Assembly: GCF_029351045.1 (NCBI RefSeq)
Contig: NZ_JARKIN010000001.1
Location: 1,140,001 to 1,204,000 of the forward strand
Length of the DNA: 64,000 bases
Direction: 5' to 3'
Source: Streptomyces sp. WMMB303
GTDB lineage: Bacteria > Actinomycetota > Actinomycetes > Streptomycetales > Streptomycetaceae
Shown: positions 32,834 to 41,816 of the stretch, one piece after another
Position numbering within the stretch: the first letter of the stretch is position 1
How the letters are laid out: every line of letters begins with the position of its first letter
Program-made: the position numbers and the translations under genes
Notes under the pieces: generated by a model
What the model was told of the DNA's origin: nothing
Database searches by the model: none
The model's input: only the letters and a program-made list of their open reading frames with translations

Positions 32834-33628
32834 TCACCGTCGTTTCGCCGGCCGCCGCACCCGGACGGCCAGTCCCGGTCGTCTGGCCAGGCCCAACTCC
32901 GCGATACCGGACCGCAGCGCGCCGTCCAGGTCGCCGCGCACCCGGGCCAGGTCGCGGAAGTGCGCCGTCGCCCGGGCCCGGACCCTGCGGCGGGAGACGG
33001 TGACCCGCACCGCCTGCACGCCCGAGACCTCCATGGCCCGGTCCCGCAGCACCAGCGCCGCAGCGGAGCGTTCGAGTCCTGCGCGCACTCCGGGGACGTC
33101 CGGCCGCATCGTCAGCAGCGACCGCTTGCCGGGAGTGAGTGCCAGTACCAGCAGCCACAGTCCGAGTGCCGCGAGCACGGCGGCGCCCGCCAGCATGAAG
33201 ACGTCGTCGAGGCGGCGGGAGGCCAGTTCGTCGGTGAGCGTCCGGCGCCAGGCCATACCCGTGCGACCGGCCCGCACGGAGGCCGCGTCGTAGAGCAGGA
33301 TCCCGGTGCCGGCGAACAGCAGCAGCGCGACGACGGCGGCCGGCACCCTGCGCACCGACCAGAACCGGCCCGCCTTCCCTTCGCCCGTTCCGGGACCGCC
33401 CGTCTCCCCGGGGGGAGCGGCGTCGGAGCCGGACGGTCCGAACGCGGCGGGGGAAGCAGGCCCGGGCGCCTCCGGATCCGAGGGGCCCTCCGGAGTCTCG
33501 GGGGTCTCCGGGGGCTCGGTGGATCCGGGGGCCCCGGGGGTCTGCGGGGTCTTCTCGGACGTGGTGCCCGCTCCTGGCCGGCCGGGCCCGGCCGGGCGCG
33601 GAGCTCCTGTGTCGCCTGCTGGGGTCAC
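32834..33628 (-). CDS. DUF6286-like membrane protein of the Asp23 cluster
   Basis: This 264-residue protein has a disordered Pro/Glu/Gly-rich N-terminus (residues 1-90), two membrane helices (about 96-112 and 145-163) and a cytosolic domain (about 170-260) with RDRAMEVSGVQAVRVTVSR and FRDLARVRGDLDGALRSGIA, similar in shape to the AmaP tail. The GTG at 33628 overlaps the stop of the Asp23 gene upstream (GTGA) and has GGGAGGG before it; the longer frame is not needed. It lies 10 bp upstream of amaP. The role is probably a second anchor for Asp23 proteins. Confidence 0.72.
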   Translation of the reverse strand: MTPAGDTGAPRPAGPGRPGAGTTSEKTPQTPGAPGSTEPPETPETPEGPSDPEAPGPASPAAFGPSGSDAAPPGETGGPGTGEGKAGRFWSVRRVPAAVVALLLFAGTGILLYDAASVRAGRTGMAWRRTLTDELASRRLDDVFMLAGAAVLAALGLWLLVLALTPGKRSLLTMRPDVPGVRAGLERSAAALVLRDRAMEVSGVQAVRVTVSRRRVRARATAHFRDLARVRGDLDGALRSGIAELGLARRPGLAVRVRRPAKRR

Positions 33629-34005
33629 TGCACCCTCCCGGAGCGTCCGCCCCCCAGCTGCGCCGAGGTCAGCCGCTCGATGTCCAGTGCCACGTCCGGC
33701 ACGTCCATACCGACGAGTTCGCGCACCCGCGCGATGACGCGGCGGCGTACGGCGCCGCACTGCGCGCCCAGGTCCGAGGGGTAGCCGAGTTCCAGTCCGA
33801 GGCGTACCCGCGCGCTTTGCTCCCGCACGGTGACCGCTGTACGGCGCACCGAGCGCCCCGCCGGGAGCCGGCCGGCGGGTGGTCCGTCCCCGGCGGGGAC
33901 TTGGCGCAGCGCCTCGCGTGCGGCCTGGGCGGCAACCTTGGCGACCACCCGGTCGGCGATTCTGGTCGCCCCCCGCTCACCGGCGGAGATCTGGGCATCC
34001 GTCAC
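33625..34005 (-). CDS. Asp23/Gls24 family protein, short
   Basis: This 126-residue soluble protein has an Asp23-like start (RIADRVVAKVAAQAAREAL) and end (RVRLGLELGYPSDLGAQCGA ... MDVPDVALDIERL). The family forms filaments or sheets bound to the membrane in Firmicutes and is linked with alkaline and envelope stress. It is coupled by GTGA to the DUF6286-like gene. The start is GTG at 34005. The loop between strands (residues 36-58) is Pro/Gly/Arg-rich. Confidence 0.78.
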   Translation of the reverse strand: MTDAQISAGERGATRIADRVVAKVAAQAAREALRQVPAGDGPPAGRLPAGRSVRRTAVTVREQSARVRLGLELGYPSDLGAQCGAVRRRVIARVRELVGMDVPDVALDIERLTSAQLGGGRSGRVQ

Positions 34006-34009
34006 GGAG

Positions 34010-34198
34010 TCACCTGCGGCGCTCGCCGTCCCGGCCGCGGAAGAAATCCCCCGCCTCCAGGTCTCCGTCCGCGAACCGGCCCACCAGGAAGCCGACGGCC
34101 CCCAGCGCCGCGACCAGCACGAAGGCTCCGAATCCGCCGAAGTATCCGGCGAAGCCCAGCGCCAGTCCGGCGATCAGGCCGGCAAAGGCCATACTCAT
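34010..34198 (-). CDS. Small membrane protein of the Asp23 cluster
   Basis: This 62-residue protein has two close hydrophobic segments (residues 3-20 and 24-42), followed by an acidic-basic tail (ADGDLEAGDFFRGRDGERRR). It resembles the DUF2273-type small proteins found in asp23 operons. The ATG at 34198 has AAGGAG six bases upstream. It lies four bases before the next gene, so it is in the same transcript. Confidence 0.75.
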   Translation of the reverse strand: MSMAFAGLIAGLALGFAGYFGGFGAFVLVAALGAVGFLVGRFADGDLEAGDFFRGRDGERRR

Positions 34199-34271
34199 CG
34201 TGCGCTCCTTCGGTCGGCGCCGGAGCGGGGCACGCGGCGCTCGGTCACCTGCCCCGGTGTGCCGCGGCGGC

Positions 34272-34772
34272 TCATTGCACGCGGGTGCGGTCGGAGTCCT
34301 CGTCCTCGTCGTCCTCCTCGTCCGGCAGCTTGACGTCGCTCACCGCGATGTTGACCTCGACCACCTCGAGGCCGGTCATCCGCTCCACGGACGAGACGAC
34401 GTTCTCCCGCACGGCGCGCGCCACATCCGCGATCGACACGCCGTAGTCGACGACGATCTCCAGGTCGAGCGCGGTCTGCACCTCGCCGACCTCGGCCTTG
34501 ACGCCGCGGCTGACCGACCGGCCGCCGCCGGGGACCCGGTCGCGGACGGCGCCGAAGGTCCGGGCCATACCGCCGCCCATCGCGTGGACACCGACCACGT
34601 CGCGGGCCGCCATGCCCGCGATCTTCTCGACCACGCCGTCGGCGATGGTGGTGCGGCCCCGGACACCCGCCGCCCCCGACCCGCGGCGCCCCTGCTCGGC
34701 GCCTCCGCCGGTCTGCCGTCCGGCGGTGCCGCTGCGGTTCTCGGAGCGGTTGGACGTGCTGGTCTCGGACAT
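34272..34772 (-). CDS. Asp23/Gls24 family protein
   Basis: This 166-residue soluble protein has a full Asp23 core: TIADGVVEKIAGMAARDVVG, VQTALDLEIVVDYGVSIADV and SSVERMTGLEVVEVNIAVSD, with an acidic C-terminus (DEEDDEDEDSDR). The N-terminal 45 residues are polar and Gln/Gly-rich. It is the first gene of the minus-strand cluster. The ribosome site GAGGGG precedes the ATG at 34772. It likely makes a membrane-associated scaffold with the second Asp23 protein. Confidence 0.85.
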   Translation of the reverse strand: MSETSTSNRSENRSGTAGRQTGGGAEQGRRGSGAAGVRGRTTIADGVVEKIAGMAARDVVGVHAMGGGMARTFGAVRDRVPGGGRSVSRGVKAEVGEVQTALDLEIVVDYGVSIADVARAVRENVVSSVERMTGLEVVEVNIAVSDVKLPDEEDDEDEDSDRTRVQ

Positions 34773-34989
34773 CTCTGCGCCCCTCTCGGAGGTTCGAAGC
34801 GGCCTGCCGCTCCGCGCATCACCGTAGGCACAACGCGGCCGACGGCGCGCGCGCAGATCCGCTGCACTCCCCCGTGCGGGTGACCCTTGCCGCCCATACG
34901 CCCTGCGGTCCGCACGGGCGCCTCGTCGGCGCGGAAGGTTCTCTCACGGCGACGGGAACGGCGGCGGACGCGGAAGGGAAGTGCGCGCC

Positions 34990-35802
34990 ATGGCGGCGGA
35001 ACGGCTGACCACGGAGGTTCGGCAGCAGCTCGGGCTGGGACGGATCCTGCCGCTGGGCGAGGCGGCGGACGGCGTCTGGGTGGCGGAGGAGGCGGCGTTG
35101 GCGGTGCTGCACCGGTCGGTTCCCGGCGCCCGGCTGAGCGCGGTGCGGCTGGACCCCTCCGGTCCGCGCGCCACAGCCGAGTCCGCCGTACCCGCGCCCG
35201 CCGGTGCCCTGCCGCCCGGTCCGCTGACCCTGACCGCGAATCTGGCCATGTACGCCGACCGGCCCCTTCCGGCCGCGGCGGACGAGGTGCGGCGCATCCT
35301 GCTGGCGGCAGCCGAGGGGGAGCTGGGTCTGCCGCTGGAGTATGTGGACCTGCGGGTGACCGAGCTGGTGGAGGCGGACGGCGCCGGAGGAGTTCGCCGG
35401 CGGGAGGAGTCCGGCCCGCGGGAGGGCGCCCCGGCGCCCGGACGGGAGCCCACGGCGCGGGGCGCCGACCGGGACGGGCGGACGGCGGGGGCCGGAGCGG
35501 AGCAGGAGGAGGCGGCCGACCGCGTCGCCCGGGCCGTGCTCGCGGTGGAGGGCGTGGTCGGGCTCGCGCCCACGCAGGGACCGGCCTTCTCGCATGTCGC
35601 CGCGGGGCCACGGTTCAGCGCCGTCCGGATCGAGGGCGACCCGGTGGCGGGCCCGTGCCATGTGCTGCTCAGGGTGACCGTCTCGGCCACGCGCCGCGTC
35701 CTGGACACCGCGCGCGCCGCGGGAGCCGCGGCGCGCGAGGCGCTCGGTGTCTCCGGCGGAGTGACCGCGGCGGTCCTGGTGGCCGCCGTCGACCGGAGGT
35801 GA
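34990..35802 (+). CDS. Duplicated Asp23-like protein (nucleopolyhedrovirus P10 family label)
   Basis: This 270-residue protein is, as I recall, annotated in Streptomyces as nucleopolyhedrovirus P10 family, which says nothing about function. Reading it against its neighbours, both halves look like worn Asp23 units: LTANLAMYADRPLPAAADEV ... LPLEYVDLRVTEL in the first, RVARAVLAVEGVVGLAP ... VLLRVTVSATRRVLDTARAA in the second, separated by a charged linker (residues 130-180). No membrane helix is present. It is divergent from the Asp23 cluster. The ATG at 34990 follows GGAAGGGAAG. Confidence 0.7.
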   Translation: MAAERLTTEVRQQLGLGRILPLGEAADGVWVAEEAALAVLHRSVPGARLSAVRLDPSGPRATAESAVPAPAGALPPGPLTLTANLAMYADRPLPAAADEVRRILLAAAEGELGLPLEYVDLRVTELVEADGAGGVRRREESGPREGAPAPGREPTARGADRDGRTAGAGAEQEEAADRVARAVLAVEGVVGLAPTQGPAFSHVAAGPRFSAVRIEGDPVAGPCHVLLRVTVSATRRVLDTARAAGAAAREALGVSGGVTAAVLVAAVDRR

Positions 35803-35830
35803 GCCGCCGACCGGATGCGAGCGCTGGTCG

Positions 35831-36610
35831 CTAGTCGCCGAGCCCGGCGAGATCGCGGAGGCGGCGTGCCTGGGCGGCGCGCTCGGCGGCGCGCTGCTCC
35901 TCGTAGCCGCGCGTGTCGGCACCGGCGAGCAGCGCCTTGGTCTCGACGACGGCTCCCCGCGGTGCGGCCAGCAGCGCGGCGGCCAGGTCGGTGACGGCGC
36001 CGTCGAGCTCCTCGGCGGGCACCACCAGATTGGCGAGCCCGACGCGTTCGGCCTCCTCGGCGTGGACGAAGCGGCCGGTGGCGCAGATCTCCAGGGCGCG
36101 TGCCTGACCGACCAGGTGCACCAGCGGGTATGTCCCGGTCAGGTCGGGCACCAGCCCGAGACTGGTCTCGCGCATGGCGAACTGCACGTCCCGCGCGCAG
36201 ACCCGGAGGTCGCAGGCGAGCGCGAGCTGGAACCCGGCGCCGATGGCGTGCCCCTGGACCGCCGCGACACTGATGAGGTCGGGACGGCGCCACCATGTGA
36301 ACGCCTCCTGGTACTCCGCGATGGCGGTGTCCAGTTCCTCGTCGGTGCCGCGCGCGAGGTCCAGGAACGACGGTTCGCCGTCGAAGCCCTCGGGTTCGAA
36401 AGCCTGCCGGTCGAGCCCGGCGGAGAAGGACTTGCCCTCGCCGCGCAGCACGACGACCCGGACCGTGCCCGGCAGCACGCGCCCCGCCTCGGCCAGCGCC
36501 CGCCAGGTGGCGGGCGTCTGCGCGTTGCGCTTGGCCGGGTTGGTGAGGGTGACCGTGGCCACCTCGCCTTCGGCAGTGACGTGTACGCCGTCCTGGTCGA
36601 GCAGGGTCAT
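35831..36610 (-). CDS. Enoyl-CoA hydratase/isomerase family protein
   Basis: This 259-residue crotonase-fold protein hydrates or isomerises acyl-CoA. The oxyanion-hole segments are GKSFSAGLDRQAF (residue 60-70) and GHAIGAGFQLALACDLRV (near 120); a Glu is present in MRETSLGLVPDLTGTYPL, which matches one of the two catalytic acids, while the other position is occupied by Asp. The exact reaction is unknown. The ATG at 36610 has GGAGG six bases before it. It is monocistronic. Confidence 0.87.
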   Translation of the reverse strand: MTLLDQDGVHVTAEGEVATVTLTNPAKRNAQTPATWRALAEAGRVLPGTVRVVVLRGEGKSFSAGLDRQAFEPEGFDGEPSFLDLARGTDEELDTAIAEYQEAFTWWRRPDLISVAAVQGHAIGAGFQLALACDLRVCARDVQFAMRETSLGLVPDLTGTYPLVHLVGQARALEICATGRFVHAEEAERVGLANLVVPAEELDGAVTDLAAALLAAPRGAVVETKALLAGADTRGYEEQRAAERAAQARRLRDLAGLGD

Positions 36611-36685
36611 CGAGGTCCTCCGGTGGTTACCCAGCAGTATTGCCAACTGAAGAGTAACTACCGGAGGGTCCGCTCGAAAGCCTCC

Positions 36686-36907
36686 TCAGGAGGAGTTCGA
36701 CTTCTTGCCTCGGGTCGCTCCGCCGCGTCCGCGCAGGGTCACACCCGACTCGCTGAGCATCCGGTGCACAAACCCGTAGGAACGGCCGGTCTCTTCGGCC
36801 AGCGCCCTGATGCTCGCTCCGGAGTCATACTTCTTCTTCAGGTCTGCCGCGAGCTTCTCGCGCGCGGCGCCGGTAACCCGGCTGCCCTTCTTCAGAGTCT
36901 CGGCCAC
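36686..36907 (-). CDS. gbn: GATC-binding nucleoid protein Gbn
   Basis: This 73-residue basic protein has a helix-turn-helix (AREKLAADLKKKYDSGASIR and ALAEETGRSYGFVHRMLSES) and an Arg/Gly/Lys tail (GRGGATRGKKSNSS). It closely matches what I recall of Gbn (SCO1839) of S. coelicolor, a small nucleoid-associated protein that binds GATC, bends DNA, and affects sporulation and antibiotic timing. GTG 36907 is chosen because GAGGAGG lies five bases upstream; the frame is open beyond but not conserved. GATC sites occur in its upstream region (36947, 37219, 37238, 37253), in line with autoregulation. Confidence 0.85.
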   Translation of the reverse strand: MAETLKKGSRVTGAAREKLAADLKKKYDSGASIRALAEETGRSYGFVHRMLSESGVTLRGRGGATRGKKSNSS

Positions 36908-37254
36908 CCGTGCCTCCTCATGGGAAGTGCGCTCTGTGCCTCTCATGATCACCCCTCCCTCCACATCTGGCCACCCATTCGGCAAGGTCTTCATCGGCAG
37001 CTTGGGAACTTGTGCACACCACGAGGGCCCCTGAACACGCACCTCGGTCCTTGTGCAGATGCACGTGCACGACTCGTTCCGAGTCGGGATGGTGGAGAAA
37101 AACGCAGGTCAGCGAGGTATGGATACGGTGCGCACGGCCGACTCCCGGCCGCTGCCACGCGAAGGCGGCGCGGCCGTCGGGCCGCGCCGGGGTACCAGCC
37201 GCACTCACTCAGATGAAGGATCAACTGTCGGCCGAATGATCCATCCCGGATGGA
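36908..37254. other. Upstream region of gbn
   Basis: About 350 bp before gbn and after the ABC-F gene. It contains a GATC at 36947-36950 and three more at 37219, 37238 and 37253, and a 7-bp perfect hairpin with loop TTC at 37070-37086. I reject the plus-strand frame here as a gene. The gbn promoter should be in this region. Confidence 0.45.
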
Positions 37255-38853
37255 TCAAGCAAGGGCGACGAGGTCCGCGTACTCCTGCCCCCACAGGTCC
37301 TCGACACCGTCCGGCAGCATGATGATCCGCTCCGGCTCCAGCGCCTCGACGGCGCCCTCGTCGTGGGTGACCAGTACGACGGCCCCGGTGAAGGTGTGCA
37401 GGGCGCCCAGGATCTCCTCGCGGCTGGCCGGGTCGAGGTTGTTGGTCGGCTCGTCCAGCAGCAGCACATTGGCCGAGGAGACGACCAGCGTGGCCAGGGC
37501 CAACCGGGTCTTCTCCCCGCCCGAGAGCACTCCGGCGGGCTTGTCCACGTCGTCACCGGAGAAGAGGAAGGAGCCCAGCGTCTTGCGGATCTCGACCAGA
37601 TCCATGTCCGGCGCCGCCGAGCGCATGTTCTCCAGCACCGTGCGCTCGGGGTCCAGCGTCTCGTGCTCCTGCGCGTAGTAGCCCAGCTTCAGCCCGTGGC
37701 CGGGGACGACCTTGCCGGTGTCCGGCTCCTCGACCCCGGCCAGCAGCCGCAGCAGCGTGGTCTTGCCCGCGCCGTTGAGGCCGAGGATGACGACGCGGGA
37801 GCCCCGGTCGACGGCCAGGTCGACGCCGGTGAAGATCTCCAGCGAACCGTAGGACTTGGACAGGTCCTCGGCCATCAGCGGGGTCTTGCCGCAGGGCGCC
37901 GGATCGGGGAAGCGCAGCTTGGCGACCTTGTCGCTCTGCCGCTCGCCCTCCAGCCCGGACAGCAGCTTCTCGGCCCGGCGTGCCATGTTCTTCGCGGCGA
38001 CGGCCTTGGTGGCCTTGGCCCGCATCTTGTCGGCCTGGGAGTTGAGGGCGGCCGCCTTCTTCTCCGCGTTGGCCCGCTCCCGGCGGCGGCGCTTCTCGTC
38101 GTCCTCGCGCTGGGTGAGGTACTGCTTCCAGCTCATGTTGTAGATGTCGATGGCCGACCGGGTGGCATCCAGGTAGAAGACCTTGTTGACCACCGTCTCC
38201 ACCAGGTCGACGTCGTGGGAGATGACGATGAGGCCGCCGCGGTAGGTCTTGAGGAAGTCGCGCAGCCAGACGATCGAGTCGGCGTCCAAGTGGTTGGTCG
38301 GCTCGTCCAGCAGCAGGATGTCGGCGTCCGAGAAGAGGATGCGGGCCAGCTCGACGCGGCGCCGCTGACCGCCGGAGAGGGTGTGCAGCGGCTGGCCCAG
38401 CACCCGGTCGGGGAGGCCGAGACTGGCGGCGATGGTCGCCGCCTCCGCCTCGGCGGCATAGCCGCCTTTGGTGAGGAACTCGGTCTCCAGGCGCTCGTAC
38501 TTCTTCATCGCCTTCTCGCGCGTGGCCCCCTTGCCGCCGGCGATGCGCTCCTCGTTCTCCTGCATCTTGCGCAGCACCACGTCCAGGCCGCGCGCGGAGA
38601 GGATGCGGTCGCGCGCGAGCACGTCGAGGTCTCCGGTGCGCGGGTCCTGCGGGAGGTAGCCGACCTCACCGCTGCTGGTGATGGAACCGGCGGCGGGCGT
38701 GCCCTCACCCGCCAGGCACTTGGTGAGCGTGGTCTTGCCCGCGCCGTTGCGCCCCACCAGGCCGATGCGGTCGCCCTTGGCGACGCGGAAGGTGGCCGAC
38801 TCGATGAGGACGCGCGCTCCGGCGCGCAGCTCAAGACCGGTTGCGGTGATCAC
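37255..38853 (-). CDS. ABC-F family ATPase
   Basis: This 532-residue soluble protein has two ABC domains and no membrane part. Domain 1 has Walker A GRNGAGKTT (near 36), signature LSGGQRRR and Walker B LLLDEPTNHLD; domain 2 has Walker A GLNGAGKTT, signature LSGGEKTR and LLLDEPTNNLD. The linker (about residues 240-315) is long, charged and Arg/Lys-rich, typical of ABC-F proteins that act on the ribosome. Some members protect against antibiotics, others aid translation; sequence alone does not tell. No resistance or biosynthetic gene is adjacent. The start is GTG at 38853. Confidence 0.9.
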   Translation of the reverse strand: MITATGLELRAGARVLIESATFRVAKGDRIGLVGRNGAGKTTLTKCLAGEGTPAAGSITSSGEVGYLPQDPRTGDLDVLARDRILSARGLDVVLRKMQENEERIAGGKGATREKAMKKYERLETEFLTKGGYAAEAEAATIAASLGLPDRVLGQPLHTLSGGQRRRVELARILFSDADILLLDEPTNHLDADSIVWLRDFLKTYRGGLIVISHDVDLVETVVNKVFYLDATRSAIDIYNMSWKQYLTQREDDEKRRRRERANAEKKAAALNSQADKMRAKATKAVAAKNMARRAEKLLSGLEGERQSDKVAKLRFPDPAPCGKTPLMAEDLSKSYGSLEIFTGVDLAVDRGSRVVILGLNGAGKTTLLRLLAGVEEPDTGKVVPGHGLKLGYYAQEHETLDPERTVLENMRSAAPDMDLVEIRKTLGSFLFSGDDVDKPAGVLSGGEKTRLALATLVVSSANVLLLDEPTNNLDPASREEILGALHTFTGAVVLVTHDEGAVEALEPERIIMLPDGVEDLWGQEYADLVALA

Positions 38854-39038
38854 TGGAAGACTCCAAGGCAGGGCTGTGGACGTGCGTACGGAAAGAAGTG
38901 CGGAAGCGGCGTACGCACGCCTAATGCACGAGGAGATGAGGCATGCGGGCCAGTCTACCGGCGGGAGGCAAACGCTTTACCGTGCGCTGCCGCACGCCGC
39001 GGCCCTGCCGGGCCCGGCAGGAGCGGACATGCTCCGCG

Positions 39039-40490
39039 TCACTCCCCTCCGGTGTGCACCTGGAAGGCGGCCCGGCGCACGGCCTTGGCCAGCGCGGGGT
39101 CCGGATGCGCGGCGGCGAGCGCGACCAGGACCTGGACCGTGCGCGGGTGGCCCGTCGCCCGGACCTCCTCCAGCAGTCCGGGCACCGAGCCCTGTACGGC
39201 GGTGCCCAGATGGTCGACCAGCAGGCGCTCCTCACCGTGGTCGGTGACGGCGGCCGCGGTGTCCACCCACAGCCAGGTCGCCTCCTGCCGGGTGAGCACA
39301 CCGGGTGCGCCGCCCGCGAGGTCCTCCGGGTCGGTGCCCGCCTGCTCGGCCAGCCACAGCAGCGCGTAGGGCCGCAGGGTGGGCTCCTCGGCGGCCTCCT
39401 GCACCGCCTCCTCAGCGGGCGCCCCCACCACGCGCAGCGCCTCGAAGGCCAGCCCCCGGATGAGCGCGTCCTCGCCCCGGGCGGCCTCCAGCAGCTCGGT
39501 GACCGCCGGTGAGGTGGGGCGCGCGGCGAGCCAGGCGCGGTACTCGTCCCGGGCCGGCCCCGGGGTCATCCGGGCACAGCCGCGCAGCATCTCGCCGGCG
39601 GACTGCTCGATGTTCCCGGCCGGGCTCTGCGCCGCCACGCAGATCTGCTCCAGTTTGGTCCACACCGCCCAGTTGCCGAGCGGGGTGAGAACGGCCGAGC
39701 CCTGCCGCACGCCGGTCTCCGGAGCGGGTTCCTCGTCCGCGCAGCGGGTCAGCGCACCGACGGCGCAGAGCCCGTCCAGCGCCCAGTCCAGGAGCCCGGG
39801 CAGGGCGACGCCGACCGTCGCGCGGTTCGGCTCCTGGTCGCGTTCGGCCCGCAGCTCGGCGATGCGCTGGGCGAGCAGGTCGTGGAGCAGGTCGAAGGTG
39901 ACGGGGCCGCCGGAGAGGTGCATCACGGACAGGAACTGCGGCACCGCCTCGACGATCTCGGCGACCAGACTCTGCTCGTGCGGCAGCGGCGCGGGGTGCG
40001 CGAGCGACCAGGCGTCGAAGAGGGCGACCCAGCCGCGCAGCACCGCGCTGTCGTCGTGGTCCCAGGCCCGCAGCCGCCATCCGGCACGGGCGGTCTCCCC
40101 GTGGAGTTCGATGAGGCCCGCCAGCTTGGCCCGGTCCCAGTGGGCGCGCAGCACCGGGACCGTCAACCGCAGCGACTCGGCCGCGCGTTCGGTCTCGGTG
40201 CCGGACTGCGGGGAGCGGCCGGTGGCGGCGGCCCAGCGGGCCACGCGGACGGCCTCGGCGAGACAGGCGCGGGCATACCGGGCGAGCTGGTCGCGGGGCA
40301 GCACACCGTCCGGGGGCGGTGGCGTCCTGGCGGAGCGCCTGGTCGTCACAGTGCGCCGGGCGGCGGCGACGGGCTGTCGGGGAACGAGCCGGAGCCGGTT
40401 GTCCCCCGGGGTACGGGACGTCGTCACAGGAGCAGTCTTCACGCTGTGCCGTCGAAACCCAAACCTGGGGTGCCGATTCCGGTCGTTCAT
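39039..40490 (-). CDS. Large conserved hypothetical protein
   Basis: This 483-residue soluble protein has a basic, disordered first 60 residues and a long helical remainder. The C-terminal part (about 290-475) looks like HEAT-type repeats: helices such as VTELLEAARGEDALIRGLAF, LVDHLGTAVQGSVPGLLEEV and TVQVLVALAAAHPDPALAKA. The middle (90-270) has no motif I know. There is no enzyme signature, so a scaffold or regulator is possible. The ATG at 40490 lies only two bases after GGAGG, so a downstream GTG (40442 or 40427) may be the true start. Confidence 0.65.
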   Translation of the reverse strand: MNDRNRHPRFGFRRHSVKTAPVTTSRTPGDNRLRLVPRQPVAAARRTVTTRRSARTPPPPDGVLPRDQLARYARACLAEAVRVARWAAATGRSPQSGTETERAAESLRLTVPVLRAHWDRAKLAGLIELHGETARAGWRLRAWDHDDSAVLRGWVALFDAWSLAHPAPLPHEQSLVAEIVEAVPQFLSVMHLSGGPVTFDLLHDLLAQRIAELRAERDQEPNRATVGVALPGLLDWALDGLCAVGALTRCADEEPAPETGVRQGSAVLTPLGNWAVWTKLEQICVAAQSPAGNIEQSAGEMLRGCARMTPGPARDEYRAWLAARPTSPAVTELLEAARGEDALIRGLAFEALRVVGAPAEEAVQEAAEEPTLRPYALLWLAEQAGTDPEDLAGGAPGVLTRQEATWLWVDTAAAVTDHGEERLLVDHLGTAVQGSVPGLLEEVRATGHPRTVQVLVALAAAHPDPALAKAVRRAAFQVHTGGE

Positions 40491-40658
40491 CCCCTCCGGC
40501 GGGCCGTCCCGGGGTGGCTGAGGAGGACTCAGGGTGACGCGCCCTCACCCGGACGGCGCGGTCCCGGAGCCGGGGAGTCCGGCTCCGGCGGGGCTTAGGA
40601 TCGGCAGCCCCCGGACCGGCAGGGCCTCGGATCGACAGGGTTCCGGAGCAGCGGGGCC

Positions 40659-41816
40659 TCAGATCAGCGGGGTGATGAAGCGGCGCAGCGCCTCCTCGTA
40701 GCCGTCCGGGTCGGCGTTCCACATGGCGGCGTGCGGGGCGTCCGGGGTCTCGCGCAGGGAGATCAACCGGGGGCGGCGGGCGGCCAGGGCCCGGGAGCTG
40801 TCCACGGGCGCGACGGCGTCGTCGGGCCCGTGCAGCACCAGGGTGGGCACGGCCAGCTTCGCGGAGTCCACCACCGCGACGTCCCGCCCCTCGGGCAGAC
40901 CGGCGCGGCCCTGCACGGCGCGCACGACGAGCGGCAGCAGCGCGCGCGGGGTACCCCGGGAGGCGGCGAGCGCGCGCACGGTGGCCGGCCAGTCCAGTAC
41001 GGGCGAGTCCAGCACGAGGCCGGCCACCCGGTCCCGCAGCGGCGAGTTCGCGGCGGTGTGCAGCGCCATCGTGGCACCGCTGGACCAGCCGTGCAGGATC
41101 ACCCGCCGCGCGCCGTGCTGCACGGCGTAGCGGAGGGCGGCGTCCAGGTCGCGCCACTCGGAGTTGCCCAGGTGCCCGATGCCGTCGGGGTGCGGGGGCG
41201 CGCCGGGGTCCCCGCGGTAGGCGAGGTCGAGCACCGGGACGCTGAACCGACGGTAGAAGGGGACGAGCGCCAGGGGGTGCTCGCGGGTGGCGCCGAGGCC
41301 GTGCACGGCGATCACCCAGACGCCGCGGTCGCCGGGGACGAACCAGGCCGGGAGCGGGCCGAGTTCGCCGGGGATCTCGGCGTCCGCGTACGCCGTCCCG
41401 AGCGCCTCGCCGGGGTCCCCGACGTACACCTGCGGGGTGAGGCGGACGGTGGTCCCGGCGCTCAGCCGTCCCCGGTCGACGCGGCGCAGTTCCCGTACGA
41501 CGGCGTACGGGCGGGGCTGCGCGGCGGTCGCGTCGGCCAGCACCGGGCCGACGACGGCGTGCACCCCGCGCCCGGTCAGGCCGTAGACGCCGGGCAGGTT
41601 GGCGGCCAGGGAGCGGGTGACGGCGATCCTGCCGTCGTCGTGCGAGTGCACCGTCAGCCGGGTGCCCTCGAACCCCGCCGTGGGCCCGCTGCCGGCGTCT
41701 CCCCGTGGCCGCGGCGGGCGCAGCGCGGCGTCGGCCGCGTACCGTCCGGCCGCCAGGGTGGCCGCGCCGGTACCGAGCACGGTGGAAGCGGCCAGGGCCG
41801 CGGTTCGCAGGCGCAT
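40659..41816 (-). CDS. Alpha/beta hydrolase (lipase/esterase-like)
   Basis: This 385-residue hydrolase has a short N-terminal hydrophobic segment (TAALAASTVLGTGAATLAAG), which could be a signal or membrane anchor. The nucleophile elbow is GWSSGAT (Ser near 230), preceded by AVHGLGATREHP at the oxyanion position; the acid is in LVLHGPDDAVAPVDSS, and the His in APHAAMWN near the end. It belongs to the general prolyl-oligopeptidase/lipase type, substrate unknown. The ATG at 41816 directly touches a GGAGG, so the exact start is uncertain. Confidence 0.83.
   Translation of the reverse strand: MRLRTAALAASTVLGTGAATLAAGRYAADAALRPPRPRGDAGSGPTAGFEGTRLTVHSHDDGRIAVTRSLAANLPGVYGLTGRGVHAVVGPVLADATAAQPRPYAVVRELRRVDRGRLSAGTTVRLTPQVYVGDPGEALGTAYADAEIPGELGPLPAWFVPGDRGVWVIAVHGLGATREHPLALVPFYRRFSVPVLDLAYRGDPGAPPHPDGIGHLGNSEWRDLDAALRYAVQHGARRVILHGWSSGATMALHTAANSPLRDRVAGLVLDSPVLDWPATVRALAASRGTPRALLPLVVRAVQGRAGLPEGRDVAVVDSAKLAVPTLVLHGPDDAVAPVDSSRALAARRPRLISLRETPDAPHAAMWNADPDGYEEALRRFITPLI

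Noticed and set aside
37053..37322. Possible small plus-strand gene upstream of gbn
   Set aside because: It has no ribosome site, runs into the 3' end of the ABC-F gene on the other strand, and has no recognisable features; better read as the gbn promoter region.
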